DNA from: an uncultured Opitutia bacterium
GTDB taxonomy: Bacteria; Verrucomicrobiota; Verrucomicrobiia; Opitutales; Opitutaceae
Assembly (NCBI GenBank): GCA_903839035.1
Contig: CAIMAQ010000062.1
Coordinates: forward strand, 37,960-101,959
Direction: 5' to 3'
Length of the DNA: 64,000 nt
The notes under the pieces were generated by a model, which was not told the origin of the DNA, did not search any database, and was given only the letters and a program-made list of their open reading frames with translations. The position numbers were made by a program, and so were the translations under genes. Below, piece after piece: positions 36,418 to 47,594 of the stretch (position 1 is the stretch's first letter; every line of letters begins with the position of its first letter).

Positions 36418-37190
36418 TGCCAGGGGAGCTTGTTGGCGTCGATCCAGCGGTAGTGGTCGGAGAACTGCAAGGCGGAGCCGGAGGCCTCGTCCACAACGAC
36501 GGTCGCGCGCGGGTGCAGCTGCAGGGCGGAGGCGGGGCAGATGGCGGCGAGCGGACCCTCGATCATGCGTTCGACGGCGCGCGCCTTGGGCGGGCCAAAG
36601 GCCAGCAGTAGGCAGCGGCGGGCGTCGAGAATGGTGCCGATGCCCATGGTGATTGCGTGGCGCGGCATCGCGGAGCGGGAGCCAAAGACGTCGCTGTTAT
36701 CCTGCAGGGTCTGCTCGGAGAGGATTTTGATCCACGTCCGCGAGCGGAGTGAACCGGAGGGCTCGTTGAAGCCGATGTGGCCGTTGCGCCCGAGCCCGAG
36801 CAACTGGAGATCAATGCCGCCGGCGGCGGTGATGCGCTCCTCGTAGGCGCGGCACTCGGTGTGCAGGTCGGCCGCGGTGCCGTCGGGGATGTGGGTGTTG
36901 GCCGGATTGATGTTGATATGGCGGAAGAGATTTTCCCGCATGAAATACCGGTAGGATTGGTCGTGTGTCGCGGGCAGGCCGACGTATTCGTCGAGGTTGA
37001 ACGTCGTGACGCGGCTGAAATCCAGCCCCTCATCGCGGTGCATCCGGATGAGTTCCTGGTAAAGCCGCAGGGGGGTGCGGCCGGTGGCGAGGCCGAGCAC
37101 GCAGTTGGGCTTTTCGCGGACGTAACGGGCGATGATCCGGGCGCCGAGGAGGCAGCCAGTGTCGGCGTCTTTGCGGATGATGACTTCCAT
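36405..37190 (-). CDS. nagB: Glucosamine-6-phosphate deaminase
   Basis: A 261-residue aldose-ketose isomerase/deaminase that converts glucosamine 6-phosphate to fructose 6-phosphate and ammonia. Motifs: VLGLATGRTPLRLYQEL near residue 32, TTFNLDEYVGL near 64, and GLGRNGHIGFNEPSGS near 132 with catalytic Asp/His/Glu. The length is standard. Directly upstream on the same strand (3 bases) lies the amidohydrolase at 37194. A NagA role for that protein is not supported by its sequence. Confidence 0.94.
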   Translation of the reverse strand: MEVIIRKDADTGCLLGARIIARYVREKPNCVLGLATGRTPLRLYQELIRMHRDEGLDFSRVTTFNLDEYVGLPATHDQSYRYFMRENLFRHININPANTHIPDGTAADLHTECRAYEERITAAGGIDLQLLGLGRNGHIGFNEPSGSLRSRTWIKILSEQTLQDNSDVFGSRSAMPRHAITMGIGTILDARRCLLLAFGPPKARAVERMIEGPLAAICPASALQLHPRATVVVDEASGSALQFSDHYRWIDANKLPWQRYD

Positions 37191-37193
37191 GGC

Positions 37194-38435
37194 TCAGTGG
37201 GGGCCGTCGGCGAAGACCTGGCCGTTGATGATGGTGCCGGTGCAGTGCGAGGTGTATTCGAAGGGGTCGCCATCGTAGAGGGCGAGGTCGGCGTCCTTGC
37301 CCTTTTCGAGCGAACCGGTGCGGTCGGCGATGCCGAGCAGCTTGGCGGCGTCGAGGGTGATGCTGGCGAGCGCGGGCTCGAAGCCGAGGCCGTTGGCGGC
37401 GGCGACGGCGGCCTCGAGCAGGACGACACGCGTTTTGGGCACGTAGGATTCGTAGCTGCTCTGAAGGGCGATCGGGATGCCGGCGGCATGCAGCTGGCCG
37501 GCGGTCTCGACGCTCAGATTTTCCATGTCGCCGTAGGTGCGTTGCATAGTCGGGTGCACGATGACAGGGAAGCCGCTGGCCTTGATCTCGTTGAGAACGA
37601 GCGGAGCGTCAGTGCAGCCGTCGAGGATGAGCTTGAGTTTGAATTCCCGCGCGAGGCGCAGGGCGGCGATGATGTCCTGTTGGCGGTTGACGGTGACGAG
37701 GAAAGGCTGCGTGCCATCGAGCCCGCGGAGCATCGTCTCAAGGCGGAGGTCGCGGCCGGGGCGCTTGGCCTCGTCCTTGCCGTCGCGCCGATGGGCGTAT
37801 TCCTGCGCCTTGATCAGTTCCGCGCGCAGCAGGGCGACAGCCTTGGCGCGGGTACCGGGGGACTTGGAGGCGGAGCCGGGCGAGCCGTCCGGGGCGTTGA
37901 GGCCGTTGGCGCCGAGGGTGACGGAAGTCATGGCGGCGGGGTTGACGACATCCTCGTCCGTCTCGCGGCCGAGGGTCTTCACGATCATGGTCTGACCGGA
38001 GATGAGCGCGGTGGGCGCGTGGCCGGTGTTGACGGTGGTGACGCCGAACGAGCGCACCCAGGCGACGAGCGGGTCGCGGGCGTTGTAGGCATCGATCGCG
38101 CGCAGTTCGGGCTGCACCGGCGCGGATTTCTCCCACATGTCCTGGTCCTGCGGCTGGTTCAGCAGCCCGGAGAGGCCGACAGTGGCATGGGCGTCAATGA
38201 GACCGGGCGTGACGACGGCGGCCTGGAGCACGCGGTAGCCGGCGGGAATTTTGACCGTGTCGGCGGCGCCGATGGCCTCGATCTTGCCGTCGCGGACGAG
38301 CACCACGCCGTGGCGGAGCGCGGTGCCGGACATGGTGTAGATCGTGTCACCGGTGATCGCGAGGTTCTCGGCGCGCAAGGCGAGCGGCGCCGCGGCCAGG
38401 CTGAGGAGCAGCAGGGAGCGGAGAAAAGTTTTCAT
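37194..38435 (-). CDS. Secreted amidohydrolase-like protein lacking metal ligands (probable pseudoenzyme)
   Basis: A 413-residue protein with a signal peptide (FLRSLLLLSLAAAPLALRAE). It has the overall fold of imidazolonepropionase-like amidohydrolases and is a paralogue of the protein encoded just upstream. Compared with that neighbour, ligand positions are changed: IDSHSHVG becomes IDAHATVG, NHTHRHDDI becomes TVNRQQDII, LHHVSEGW becomes LDGCTDAP, and FHTDDP becomes QSSYES. It still ends with the usual GSLEKGKDADLALYDGDPFE. So it is probably not a zinc hydrolase, and may act as a partner of the active paralogue. The ATG overlaps the neighbour's stop (ATGA). Confidence 0.85.
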   Translation of the reverse strand: MKTFLRSLLLLSLAAAPLALRAENLAITGDTIYTMSGTALRHGVVLVRDGKIEAIGAADTVKIPAGYRVLQAAVVTPGLIDAHATVGLSGLLNQPQDQDMWEKSAPVQPELRAIDAYNARDPLVAWVRSFGVTTVNTGHAPTALISGQTMIVKTLGRETDEDVVNPAAMTSVTLGANGLNAPDGSPGSASKSPGTRAKAVALLRAELIKAQEYAHRRDGKDEAKRPGRDLRLETMLRGLDGTQPFLVTVNRQQDIIAALRLAREFKLKLILDGCTDAPLVLNEIKASGFPVIVHPTMQRTYGDMENLSVETAGQLHAAGIPIALQSSYESYVPKTRVVLLEAAVAAANGLGFEPALASITLDAAKLLGIADRTGSLEKGKDADLALYDGDPFEYTSHCTGTIINGQVFADGPH

Positions 38436-39769
38436 TGGTTACCCTCGTTGGCGGACATGATCAGGTCCCAGGCGCTGGTGAAGCAGCAGAGCTGGGCGCG
38501 GCGGGAATCGCCGGCCCCCACCCCGCCGACGGCGTAGAGGTGATCCTGCGGGTTGGTGAGATCGAAGACCTTTTGGCCCTCGACCCAGGTCTGCTCGACA
38601 TGAGTGTAGACGCTGAGCGGATCCGCGGAGAGGAGAATAAAATCGGCGTCCTTGCCGGCCTCGAGCGAGCCGGTGCGGCCGTCGAGGCCGAGGATCTTCG
38701 CATTGGCGATCGTCATGCCCTCGAGGGCGCCCTTGCGCGTCATGCCCGCGCGCACGGCGAGGCCGGCGGAGCGCAGGAAGCGGCGGGAGTCGCAGATGGG
38801 GTCGTCGGTATGGAAACCGACGAGGACACCGGCCTTTTCCAGGATGGCGGGCGTGCGCCAGTCGGCGTCGCGCGTCTCGAGTTTTCCGCCGGGCGAATCC
38901 ACCATGATGACAGAGCACGGGACGTGGGCGGCGGCGATCTCGTCGGCGACCTTCCAGCCCTCGCTGACGTGGTGCAGCACGACCTTGAAGCCGAACTCCT
39001 TGGAGAGCCGCAGGACGGTGAGGATGTCGTCGTGACGGTGCGTGTGATTCTGGACGATGCGTTTGCCGTCGAGAATCTCGACGAGTTCCTCGAGGCCCAG
39101 ATCGCGCGGGGGCAGCTTATCGGGGTCGCCCTTGGCGCGGGCGATCTTGTCGCGGTATTCCTGGGCCTTGATATACTGCTCGCGGACGAGGGCGGCGGAT
39201 TTGGCGCGGGTGCCGGGGAACGGGGCGGTTTTGATGGAGTTGGTGCCGTTGGCCATCTTGAGGCCGCCGGCGTTGGTGCCGTCGGGCAGCTTGATCAGCA
39301 GGTCTTCGATGGTGCGGGCGGCGCGCAGCTTGAGGTAGAGCGTCTGGCCGCTGATGAGATGCCCGGAGCCGGGCATGACGTTAACGGAGGTGATGCCGCC
39401 GGCGCGGGCCTTTTGGATGGAGGCGTCGCGGACATCGAGGGAGTCGAGCACGCGGGCGTCGGGCTGGATCGGGCTGGAGCCGTCGCCGCCCGAGCCGGAG
39501 CCGACATGGCTGTGGGAGTCGATGAGGCCGGGCATGAGCACCTTGCCGGTAACGTCGTGGATCTCGGCGCCGGCGGGGAGGGTTACCTTGCCGACTTCGC
39601 CGACAGCGAGGATTTTGCCGCCCTGGACAATGAGCACGCCGTGGGCGATGGGCTCGCCGGCGATGGGGATGATTTGGGCGCCCGTGAAAACCTGGGGCTT
39701 TTCCTGTGCGCCGAGGCCCAGGGCCAAGCCAAGCCACAACGCCATGCCAAACAGGGGACGATAAGACAT
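38432..39769 (-). CDS. Secreted amidohydrolase, metal-dependent
   Basis: A 445-residue amidohydrolase with a signal peptide (LFGMALWLGLALGLGAQ). Its metal ligands are intact: the first His pair is in PGLIDSHSHVGSG near residue 85, more histidines occur in NHTHRHDDILTV near 240 and VVLHHVSEGW near 260, and the Asp is in GFHTDDPICDS near 317. The C-terminal beta-sandwich motif is GSLEAGKDADFILLSADPL. Such exported enzymes hydrolyse dipeptides or other amide compounds; the substrate is unknown. The start is the ATG at 39769. Confidence 0.85.
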   Translation of the reverse strand: MSYRPLFGMALWLGLALGLGAQEKPQVFTGAQIIPIAGEPIAHGVLIVQGGKILAVGEVGKVTLPAGAEIHDVTGKVLMPGLIDSHSHVGSGSGGDGSSPIQPDARVLDSLDVRDASIQKARAGGITSVNVMPGSGHLISGQTLYLKLRAARTIEDLLIKLPDGTNAGGLKMANGTNSIKTAPFPGTRAKSAALVREQYIKAQEYRDKIARAKGDPDKLPPRDLGLEELVEILDGKRIVQNHTHRHDDILTVLRLSKEFGFKVVLHHVSEGWKVADEIAAAHVPCSVIMVDSPGGKLETRDADWRTPAILEKAGVLVGFHTDDPICDSRRFLRSAGLAVRAGMTRKGALEGMTIANAKILGLDGRTGSLEAGKDADFILLSADPLSVYTHVEQTWVEGQKVFDLTNPQDHLYAVGGVGAGDSRRAQLCCFTSAWDLIMSANEGNQ

Positions 39770-39833
39770 AGGCCGGCGAGCCTAGGCCGGACAGGGTCGG
39801 CGGCAAACGGGAAATAAGGCGGCGCAGGCCGCC

Positions 39834-39861
39834 GGAGATCGCAGATGGGAGATCGAAGATC
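39834..39861. repeat. 7-nt word repeat between the Feo operon and amidohydrolase gene
   Basis: Four 7-base units (GGAGATC, GCAGATG, then GGAGATC, GAAGATC) followed by GGGG. It lies in the 112-base gap between the small Cys-rich protein gene and the amidohydrolase gene, 20 bases from the stop codon of the former. No inverted partner is seen. Confidence 0.65.
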
Positions 39862-39881
39862 GGGGCTTGGCAGGCCAACCG

Positions 39882-40046
39882 CTATTTCCGCCGGCTGACG
39901 GCCGCGGACTTCACCTCGGAGGCGGGACACCCGCAGTCGTGGCCACAGCCGCCGGCTTTATTCTTCGCGCGCGAGCGCCGCACGAGCCAGATCACCGCGA
40001 AAGCGACGATGGCGAGGGCGAGGATGCTTTGGAGGGCGGGGCTCAT
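39882..40046 (-). CDS. FeoB-associated Cys-rich membrane protein
   Basis: A 54-residue protein found by reading the gap after feoB. It has an N-terminal membrane helix (LQSILALAIVAFAVIWLV), a basic stretch (RRSRARKNK), and a cysteine motif GGCGHDCGCPAS with three cysteines. This is the layout of the small proteins annotated next to feoB in many genomes. Its ATG (40046) follows the feoB stop by one base (TGACATG), so translation is probably coupled. Its role in iron uptake is presumed from position. Confidence 0.85.
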   Translation of the reverse strand: MSPALQSILALAIVAFAVIWLVRRSRAKNKAGGCGHDCGCPASEVKSAAVSRRK

Positions 40047-40047
40047 G

Positions 40048-42174
40048 TCAGAAGCCGAGTGCAGTACCGGCTTGGTAAAGAATGAACGACAAAACCCACG
40101 CGGTGCCAGTCATGTAGAGCGTTTGGAAAACCGGCCACTTCCAGCTGTTGGTCTCCCGTTTCACGACGGCGATGGTGCTCATGCATTGCATGGCAAAGAC
40201 ATAGAACACCATGAGCGATAGACACACGAGCGGGGTGAACAACACGCGGCCGTCCGGCCAGCGCGCGGCCTTGAGGGCGTCGCGCAGCGGGGCGGTGTTT
40301 TCCTCGGTGGACTCGGCGTTGAAGACGACGCCCATGGTGGAGACGAAGACCTCGCGGGCGGCGAAGGAGCTGATGAGGCCGATGCCAATCTGCCAGTCGA
40401 AGCCCAGCGGCTTGATGACGGGTTCAAGGGCGTGGCCGGCGCGGCCGGCGAAGCTTTGGGCGAGTTGCTGGGTGGGCGTCGCGCCGGCGGGGGCCTTCGG
40501 ATAAGCGGCGAGGAACCAGAGCACGATGCTGATGCCGAGAATGACGGTGCCCGCGCGGCGGAGGAAGATCCAGGCGCGCTCCAGCATCTGCAGCGCGACG
40601 TCCTTCAGTCCGGGCAGCCGGTAGGGCGGCAGTTCCATGATCATCATCGGCGGGGCGCCCTTGAGTAGGGTGCGCTTGAAGAGCCACGCAAAGCCAAAGG
40701 CGCCGAGGGTGCCGAGCGTGTACATCAGCAGCATGAGGCCGACCTTGGCGCCGAGGGAGACGTGGTCGTTGGGCAGCAGGGCGGCGATCATCAGCAGATA
40801 GACTGGCAGCCGAGCGGAGCAGCTCATGAGCGGCGCAACGAGAATGGTGACGAGCCGGTCCTTCGAATCCTCGATGGTGCGCGTCGCCATGATACCGGGA
40901 ATGGCGCAGGCGTAGGAGCTCAGCAGCGGAATAAAACTTTTTCCGTTGAGGCCGACGCGGCTCATCAGCCGGTCCATGATGAACGCCGCGCGCGCCATGT
41001 AACCGGTGCTCTCGAGCAGCCCGATGAAGAAAAACAGGATCATGATCTGCGGCAGGAACGTGACGATGCTGCCCACGCCGCCGATGGCGCCGTCGGTGAT
41101 CAGGTCACGCAGGTCTCCGGCCGACATGTGCTTTTGCACCCAGTCGGCGAGGAGCGCGGTGTGGTTGCCGATCCAGTCCATCGGGGCTTGGGCAAAGACG
41201 AAGATGGAGACAAAGAGTGCGGTCATGACCGTGCCGAGCACCAGCCAGCCCCAGACAGGATGGGTGACGACGGCATCAATCTTGTCGGAGGTGGTCGGGC
41301 CCACGGTGCCGGCGCGCAGCACGACCTCGGAGGCGAGCTGGCCAATGGACTCATAGCGCGAGTTCACGAGGATGCCCGCCCAGTCCGTCCCCTCGCCTTC
41401 CCAGCGTTTTTGCCAGCCCTGCAGGATTTCCGTCGTGCGGGCGCTGAGGGGCATGGATCCGGAGACGCGGACGGAATCCTGGTCGGTCAACAGCAACAGC
41501 GCCTCGGCGCGCGCGGCGAGCGGGAGTTTGCCGTCATTTTCGGTGAGCGAGGCGGCGAGCTCGGACACGGCGGGCGCGATGGGCGCGGGCACGCCCCACG
41601 CATGGCGCGCGAGCGGCAGGTCGGGCCGGCTCATGGTCACGCGCAACTCGACGAGCCCCTTGCCGTTGACGGCCTCGCAGGCGATGACGGGGATGCCGAG
41701 TTCCTTTTCGAGCCGGGCGACGCGGACGTTGAGCCCCGCCTGGGCGGCGAGGTCCATCATGTTCAGCACGAGAATGACGGGCCGGCCGAGGTCGAGGATC
41801 TGGTGAACGAGGTAGAGGTTACGCTCGAGATTCGTGGCATCCACGATGCAGAGGATGCGGTCAGGCTGCGGAGTATCGCTGCGGCGGCCGAGAAGCACGT
41901 CGCGGGTGACGGCCTCGTCGGGCGAGCGGGCGGCGAGCGAGTAAGTGCCGGGCAGATCGATGACGGTGATGGGCTGCCCGTGCTGGGAATAGGTCGTGCC
42001 GACCTTTTTCTCAACCGTGACGCCGGGATAGTTGCCGACCTTTTGTTTTAGGCCGGTGAGGGCGTTGAAGAGCGTGCTCTTGCCGCAGTTTGGGTTGCCG
42101 ACGAGCGCGTAGACCGGCGCGCGAGACGATGCGGCGGGTACGGGAGCCGGGGAAAGGTGGGAAGGCAGCGCCAT
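40048..42174 (-). CDS. feoB: Ferrous iron transporter FeoB
   Basis: A 708-residue iron(II) transporter with an N-terminal GTPase. G-motifs: GNPNCGKSTLFNALTG near residue 27 (G1), DLPGTYSL (G3), LNMMDLA (G4). The membrane part contains LLSSYACAIPGIMATRTIED and the gate repeats CSARLPVYLLMIAALL. The start is MALPSHLSPAPVP at the ATG at 42174, overlapping the feoA stop (ATGA). The order feoA2-feoA1-feoB-small protein on the minus strand is a complete Feo operon. No Fur-box-like site was recognised upstream. Confidence 0.96.
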   Translation of the reverse strand: MALPSHLSPAPVPAASSRAPVYALVGNPNCGKSTLFNALTGLKQKVGNYPGVTVEKKVGTTYSQHGQPITVIDLPGTYSLAARSPDEAVTRDVLLGRRSDTPQPDRILCIVDATNLERNLYLVHQILDLGRPVILVLNMMDLAAQAGLNVRVARLEKELGIPVIACEAVNGKGLVELRVTMSRPDLPLARHAWGVPAPIAPAVSELAASLTENDGKLPLAARAEALLLLTDQDSVRVSGSMPLSARTTEILQGWQKRWEGEGTDWAGILVNSRYESIGQLASEVVLRAGTVGPTTSDKIDAVVTHPVWGWLVLGTVMTALFVSIFVFAQAPMDWIGNHTALLADWVQKHMSAGDLRDLITDGAIGGVGSIVTFLPQIMILFFFIGLLESTGYMARAAFIMDRLMSRVGLNGKSFIPLLSSYACAIPGIMATRTIEDSKDRLVTILVAPLMSCSARLPVYLLMIAALLPNDHVSLGAKVGLMLLMYTLGTLGAFGFAWLFKRTLLKGAPPMMIMELPPYRLPGLKDVALQMLERAWIFLRRAGTVILGISIVLWFLAAYPKAPAGATPTQQLAQSFAGRAGHALEPVIKPLGFDWQIGIGLISSFAAREVFVSTMGVVFNAESTEENTAPLRDALKAARWPDGRVLFTPLVCLSLMVFYVFAMQCMSTIAVVKRETNSWKWPVFQTLYMTGTAWVLSFILYQAGTALGF

Positions 42175-42422
42175 CAGGAGACGGAGACAGGCTCGACCAG
42201 GATGTGCGCGGCGTCGACCTTGCGCAGGGTGAGATGATAGCCGCGGACCTTGATCTCGAGCGGGTCGCCGAGCGGCGCGGTGCGCACGAGGGTGACCGGC
42301 GTGCCGGCGAGCAGTCCCATTTCACGCAACCGCAGGAAGGCGGCGCCCTGCTTGGGATATTCGAGCACGCGGGCGCTGGCACCCACGGCGAGTTCGGAAA
42401 GTTTGATGGCGGGGGCAGCCAT
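42174..42422 (-). CDS. feoA: FeoA-domain protein 1
   Basis: An 82-residue SH3-like FeoA protein: KLSELAVGASARVLEYPKQG, then FLRLREMGLLAGTPVTLVRT, PLGDPLEIKVRGYHLTLR. FeoA binds and regulates FeoB. The ATG at 42422 was chosen because it gives the exact domain start; the frame continues upstream antisense to nothing coding. It is five bases behind the other FeoA gene's stop. Confidence 0.92.
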   Translation of the reverse strand: MAAPAIKLSELAVGASARVLEYPKQGAAFLRLREMGLLAGTPVTLVRTAPLGDPLEIKVRGYHLTLRKVDAAHILVEPVSVS

Positions 42423-42426
42423 GGGA

Positions 42427-42693
42427 TCAGGGGCGCGTGGCGCGGATAAGCTCGACGATGATCTGCTCGGCGGCGCCGTGGCTGAGGGCGATCCGAGTGT
42501 TGCTGATCTGGCAGAGCAAGGTCCCCTGCCCCGACACACGCTCGATGATGATGGATTCGCCGACGCCCATCTCGCGGAGCCGCTGGCAAAATTCCGCGTG
42601 ACCCGTGAGCTCGCAGACCCGCCCGGCGGCGCCATTGGGCAGTTGCGCCAACTTCATGCGCTGCGGTCGGAAGGGTTCGCGCGGGGTGTTCAT
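42427..42693 (-). CDS. feoA: FeoA-domain protein 2
   Basis: An 88-residue second FeoA-like protein: MKLAQLPNGAAGRVCELTGH, then CQRLREMGVGESIIIERVSG, TRIALSHGAAEQIIVEL. It carries two cysteines that FeoA1 lacks (VCELTG and EFCQRL). It is first in the feo operon; the ATG at 42693 may have a slightly earlier promoter in the 80 bases before the atp terminator. Two FeoA genes before feoB is a recurring arrangement. Confidence 0.9.
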   Translation of the reverse strand: MNTPREPFRPQRMKLAQLPNGAAGRVCELTGHAEFCQRLREMGVGESIIIERVSGQGTLLCQISNTRIALSHGAAEQIIVELIRATRP

Positions 42694-42743
42694 TGCCGTG
42701 GGGTGAGTGGCCGAACGAGACTCAGTTTCAGTAGGGGCGCAAG

Positions 42744-42772
42744 AAAAAGGCCCGGGTGTGGAGGCCCGGGCC
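42744..42772 (-). terminator. Rho-independent terminator of the atp operon
   Basis: On the minus strand, after atpC, the RNA reads GGCCCGGG - 8-base loop - CCCGGGCC followed by TTTTTCTT. The 8-bp all-GC stem and U-run are a textbook intrinsic terminator, 8 bases after the atpC stop codon. Confidence 0.9.
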
Positions 42773-42780
42773 GGAGAAAA

Positions 42781-43188
42781 TTAACGGCGGCGGCGTTTGA
42801 CGGCGAGCTGGACGCCGGAGTAACGCACTAGGCTTTGCAGGTGCTCGTACTGCTGCGGATCGATGTCCCTGGCGGCGGCGAGCTGTTCCTCGGCGCGTTT
42901 GAGGGCGGCCTCGACGGCGTGCTCGTCGATTTTTTCCTCGTTGATGGCATTCTCGGCCAGGACGTGGACGCGGTCACCCTCGACCTCGGCAAAGCCACCG
43001 CTGATGGCGAGCCACTGCGTGACGCCGTTTTTCGTCACGCGCAACTCGCCATGCTCAATCTGCGTGAGCAGCGCGATGTGGCCGGGGAGAATGCCGACCT
43101 CGCCGTCCAGCGTCGGGATGACGACGGTGTCGACGGTGTCGGAATAAACCCGGGCCTCGGGCGTGACGATTTCGAGCGTGAGAGCCAT
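42781..43188 (-). CDS. atpC: ATP synthase epsilon subunit
   Basis: A 135-residue F1 epsilon subunit, part of the rotor stalk and an inhibitor of ATP hydrolysis. The N-terminal beta-sandwich is clear (LTLEIVTPEARVYSDTVDTV, VVIPTLDGEVGILPGHIALL trimmed here), followed by two C-terminal helices (EHAVEAALKRAEEQLAAARD). The start is the ATG at 43188, five bases after the atpD stop. Confidence 0.95.
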   Translation of the reverse strand: MALTLEIVTPEARVYSDTVDTVVIPTLDGEVGILPGHIALLTQIEHGELRVTKNGVTQWLAISGGFAEVEGDRVHVLAENAINEEKIDEHAVEAALKRAEEQLAAARDIDPQQYEHLQSLVRYSGVQLAVKRRRR

Positions 43189-43193
43189 GGTGA

Positions 43194-45529
<2,336 letters not shown>

Positions 45530-45533
45530 GGAG

Positions 45534-45626
45534 ATTAGTTAGGAATTAGGAGTTAGGAGTTCAGAATGGTTCGGACGCCGAGGGCCCGGGCCTTACTTCA
45601 TAATTCTTAAAACTTAATCCTTAATT
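45534..45626. repeat. 7-nt word repeat, inverted pair between atpA and atpG
   Basis: One arm (45534-45568) reads ATTAGTT, AGGAATT, then AGGAGTT, AGGAGTT, CAGAATG. The other (45592-45626) reads CTTACTT, CATAATT, then CTTAAAA, CTTAATC, CTTAATT. Every step is exactly seven bases. It begins four bases before the atpG ATG and ends four bases after the atpA TAA. A GGGCCCGGGCC palindrome sits between the arms. AT-rich units stand out sharply from the GC-rich genes on both sides. Confidence 0.88.
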
Positions 45627-45630
45627 GGAT

Positions 45631-47157
45631 TTAGGCTGTGTAGCCGGATTTCCACTCGTCGCAGGCGGCCTGGAGCTTGGCCTCGAGATCCTTGTCGAGG
45701 GCGGCCTTGGTGCGGATCTCCGTGAGGAGGGTGTCCTTGCGGGTGGTGAAGAATTCCTTCATCGCGGCGGCGGCGGCGACGACCTTCTTGGTGTCGATGG
45801 CGTCGAAGAAGTTCTTCTGCATCGCGAAGAGGATCGCGACCTGCAGCTCGATCGGCACGGGGCTGAACGCGGGCTGCTTGAAGAGCTCGACGATGCGGGC
45901 GCCGCGCTCGAGCTGGCCCTTGGTCTTGGCGTCGAGGTCGGAACCGAACTGGGCGAAGGCCGCGAGTTCGCGGAACTGGGCGAGCTCGCCCTTGAGTTTG
46001 CCGCCGACCTGCTTGGTGGCCTTGATCTGCGCGGCGGAACCGACGCGCGAGACGGAGAGGCCGACGGACACGGCGGGGCGGATGCCCTGGTTGAAAAGGT
46101 CGGTCTCGAGGAAGATCTGGCCGTCGGTGATCGAGATCACGTTCGTCGGGATGTAGGCGGACACGTCGCCGGCCTGCGTCTCGATGATCGGGAGCGCGGT
46201 GAGCGAGCCCTTGCCGTCGAGGCGGGCGGAACGCTCGAGGAGGCGGGAGTGCAGGTAGAACACGTCGCCCGGGTACGCCTCGCGGCCGGAGGGGCGCTTG
46301 AGGATCAGCGAAATCTGGCGGTAGGCCACGGCGTGCTTGGAGAGATCGTCATACACGATCAGCGCGTCCATGCCGTTTTCCATGAACCACTCGCCCATCG
46401 CGGCGCCGGAGAACGGGGCGAGGTATTGGTTGGCGGGATTGTCCGCGGCGGGGGCGCCGACGATGATGGTGTACTCGAGCGCGCCGGCGGCCTCGAGGGC
46501 CGTCATCGTGCGGACGATGTTGGAATTTTTCTGACCGACGGCGACGTAGATGGAATAGACCGGGCGGAACTTCGGGTCGCCGCTGGCGAGGCCAACCTTG
46601 TTGATCTTGGCCTGGTTAATGATCGTATCGATGCAGATGGTGGTCTTGCCGGTGCCGCGATCGCCGATGATGAGCTCGCGCTGGCCGCGGCCGATCGGGA
46701 TCATGGAGTCGATCGCCATGATGCCGGTAAAGAGCGGCTGGGAGACGGATTTGCGGACGATGATGCCGGGGGCGATCTTCTCGACGGGATAGGATTCTGT
46801 CGCGCCGATCGGGCCCTTGCCGTCCACGGGATTGCCTAGGGCGTCGACCGCGCGGCCGAGGAGCGCCTTGCCGACGGGCACGGAGAGGAGCTTGCCGGTG
46901 GTGGTGACCTCGTCGCCTTCCTTGAGTTGCGAGACGTCGCCGAGAACGACGCAACCGACCTCATCCTCCTCGAGGTTGAGGGCGATGCCGATGGCGCCGC
47001 CGGGGAACTGCACCATCTCGTTGTACATCACGGCGGACAGGCCGTCGATTTTGGCGACGCCGTCGGCGACGGTGCGGATGTTGCCGGTGTTCTTCTTGAC
47101 GGCCTTGCTGGAGAGCTTGGCGATCTGTTGTTCGATTTGTTCGAGGACGGTGCTCAT
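45631..47157 (-). CDS. atpA: ATP synthase alpha subunit
   Basis: A 508-residue non-catalytic F1 subunit. P-loop [17 protein letters not shown] near residue 172, [53 protein letters not shown] block (here [13 protein letters not shown]) and [20 protein letters not shown]. The start is the ATG at 47157 ([16 protein letters not shown]). It follows atpH by 36 bases. Confidence 0.97.
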   Translation of the reverse strand: MSTVLEQIEQQIAKLSSKAVKKNTGNIRTVADGVAKIDGLSAVMYNEMVQFPGGAIGIALNLEEDEVGCVVLGDVSQLKEGDEVTTTGKLLSVPVGKALLGRAVDALGNPVDGKGPIGATESYPVEKIAPGIIVRKSVSQPLFTGIMAIDSMIPIGRGQRELIIGDRGTGKTTICIDTIINQAKINKVGLASGDPKFRPVYSIYVAVGQKNSNIVRTMTALEAAGALEYTIIVGAPAADNPANQYLAPFSGAAMGEWFMENGMDALIVYDDLSKHAVAYRQISLILKRPSGREAYPGDVFYLHSRLLERSARLDGKGSLTALPIIETQAGDVSAYIPTNVISITDGQIFLETDLFNQGIRPAVSVGLSVSRVGSAAQIKATKQVGGKLKGELAQFRELAAFAQFGSDLDAKTKGQLERGARIVELFKQPAFSPVPIELQVAILFAMQKNFFDAIDTKKVVAAAAAMKEFFTTRKDTLLTEIRTKAALDKDLEAKLQAACDEWKSGYTA

Positions 47158-47193
47158 CGGGAAATGCGGGGTTGGAGGCGGGAGGTCTGGAAA

Positions 47194-47589
47194 TTAAACG
47201 GCGGTGGCCAGCGCGGCCAGCTGGCCGGCGACGGAGGATTCGTAGATGTCATCGCCCACGTGTACGCGCAGGCCGGCGAGGAGCGCGGCGTTGGGCCGGG
47301 CGGTGGCGGTGACGGGGCGGCCGTATTTTTTGGTCATCGCGGCGGCGATGGCGGTCAGCGTGGCGGCGTTGATGGCGCCGGCGTGCTCGACGACGGCCTC
47401 GCCCTTGGCGAGCTCGGCGGCGACGTAGCGGGCGTAGGCCTTGAGCACCATGACCGGGTTGGCGGGCGAGTGCTTCTCGACGTAGGCGAGGACCCCGGAC
47501 ACGCGCTCAGCCGAGAGGACGCCGTCCGCCAGGCTCAGCTTGAAGAGCTGGCGGGCGAACTGCTGGGCTTTTTTGGCGTGGGAGGGCAT
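47194..47589 (-). CDS. atpH: ATP synthase delta subunit (short form)
   Basis: A 131-residue F1 delta subunit; the common length is about 175-180. The N-terminus (KKAQQFARQLFKLSLADGVL) and the diagnostic C-terminal end (NAALLAGLRVHVGDDIYESS then VAGQLAALATA) are present, so the shortening is internal, in the N-terminal helical domain. Delta links the F1 head to the b-subunit stalk. Its position between atpF and atpA supports the identification. The start is the ATG at 47589, with a word repeat just upstream. Confidence 0.88.
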   Translation of the reverse strand: MPSHAKKAQQFARQLFKLSLADGVLSAERVSGVLAYVEKHSPANPVMVLKAYARYVAAELAKGEAVVEHAGAINAATLTAIAAAMTKKYGRPVTATARPNAALLAGLRVHVGDDIYESSVAGQLAALATAV

Positions 47590-47594
47590 CAGGA

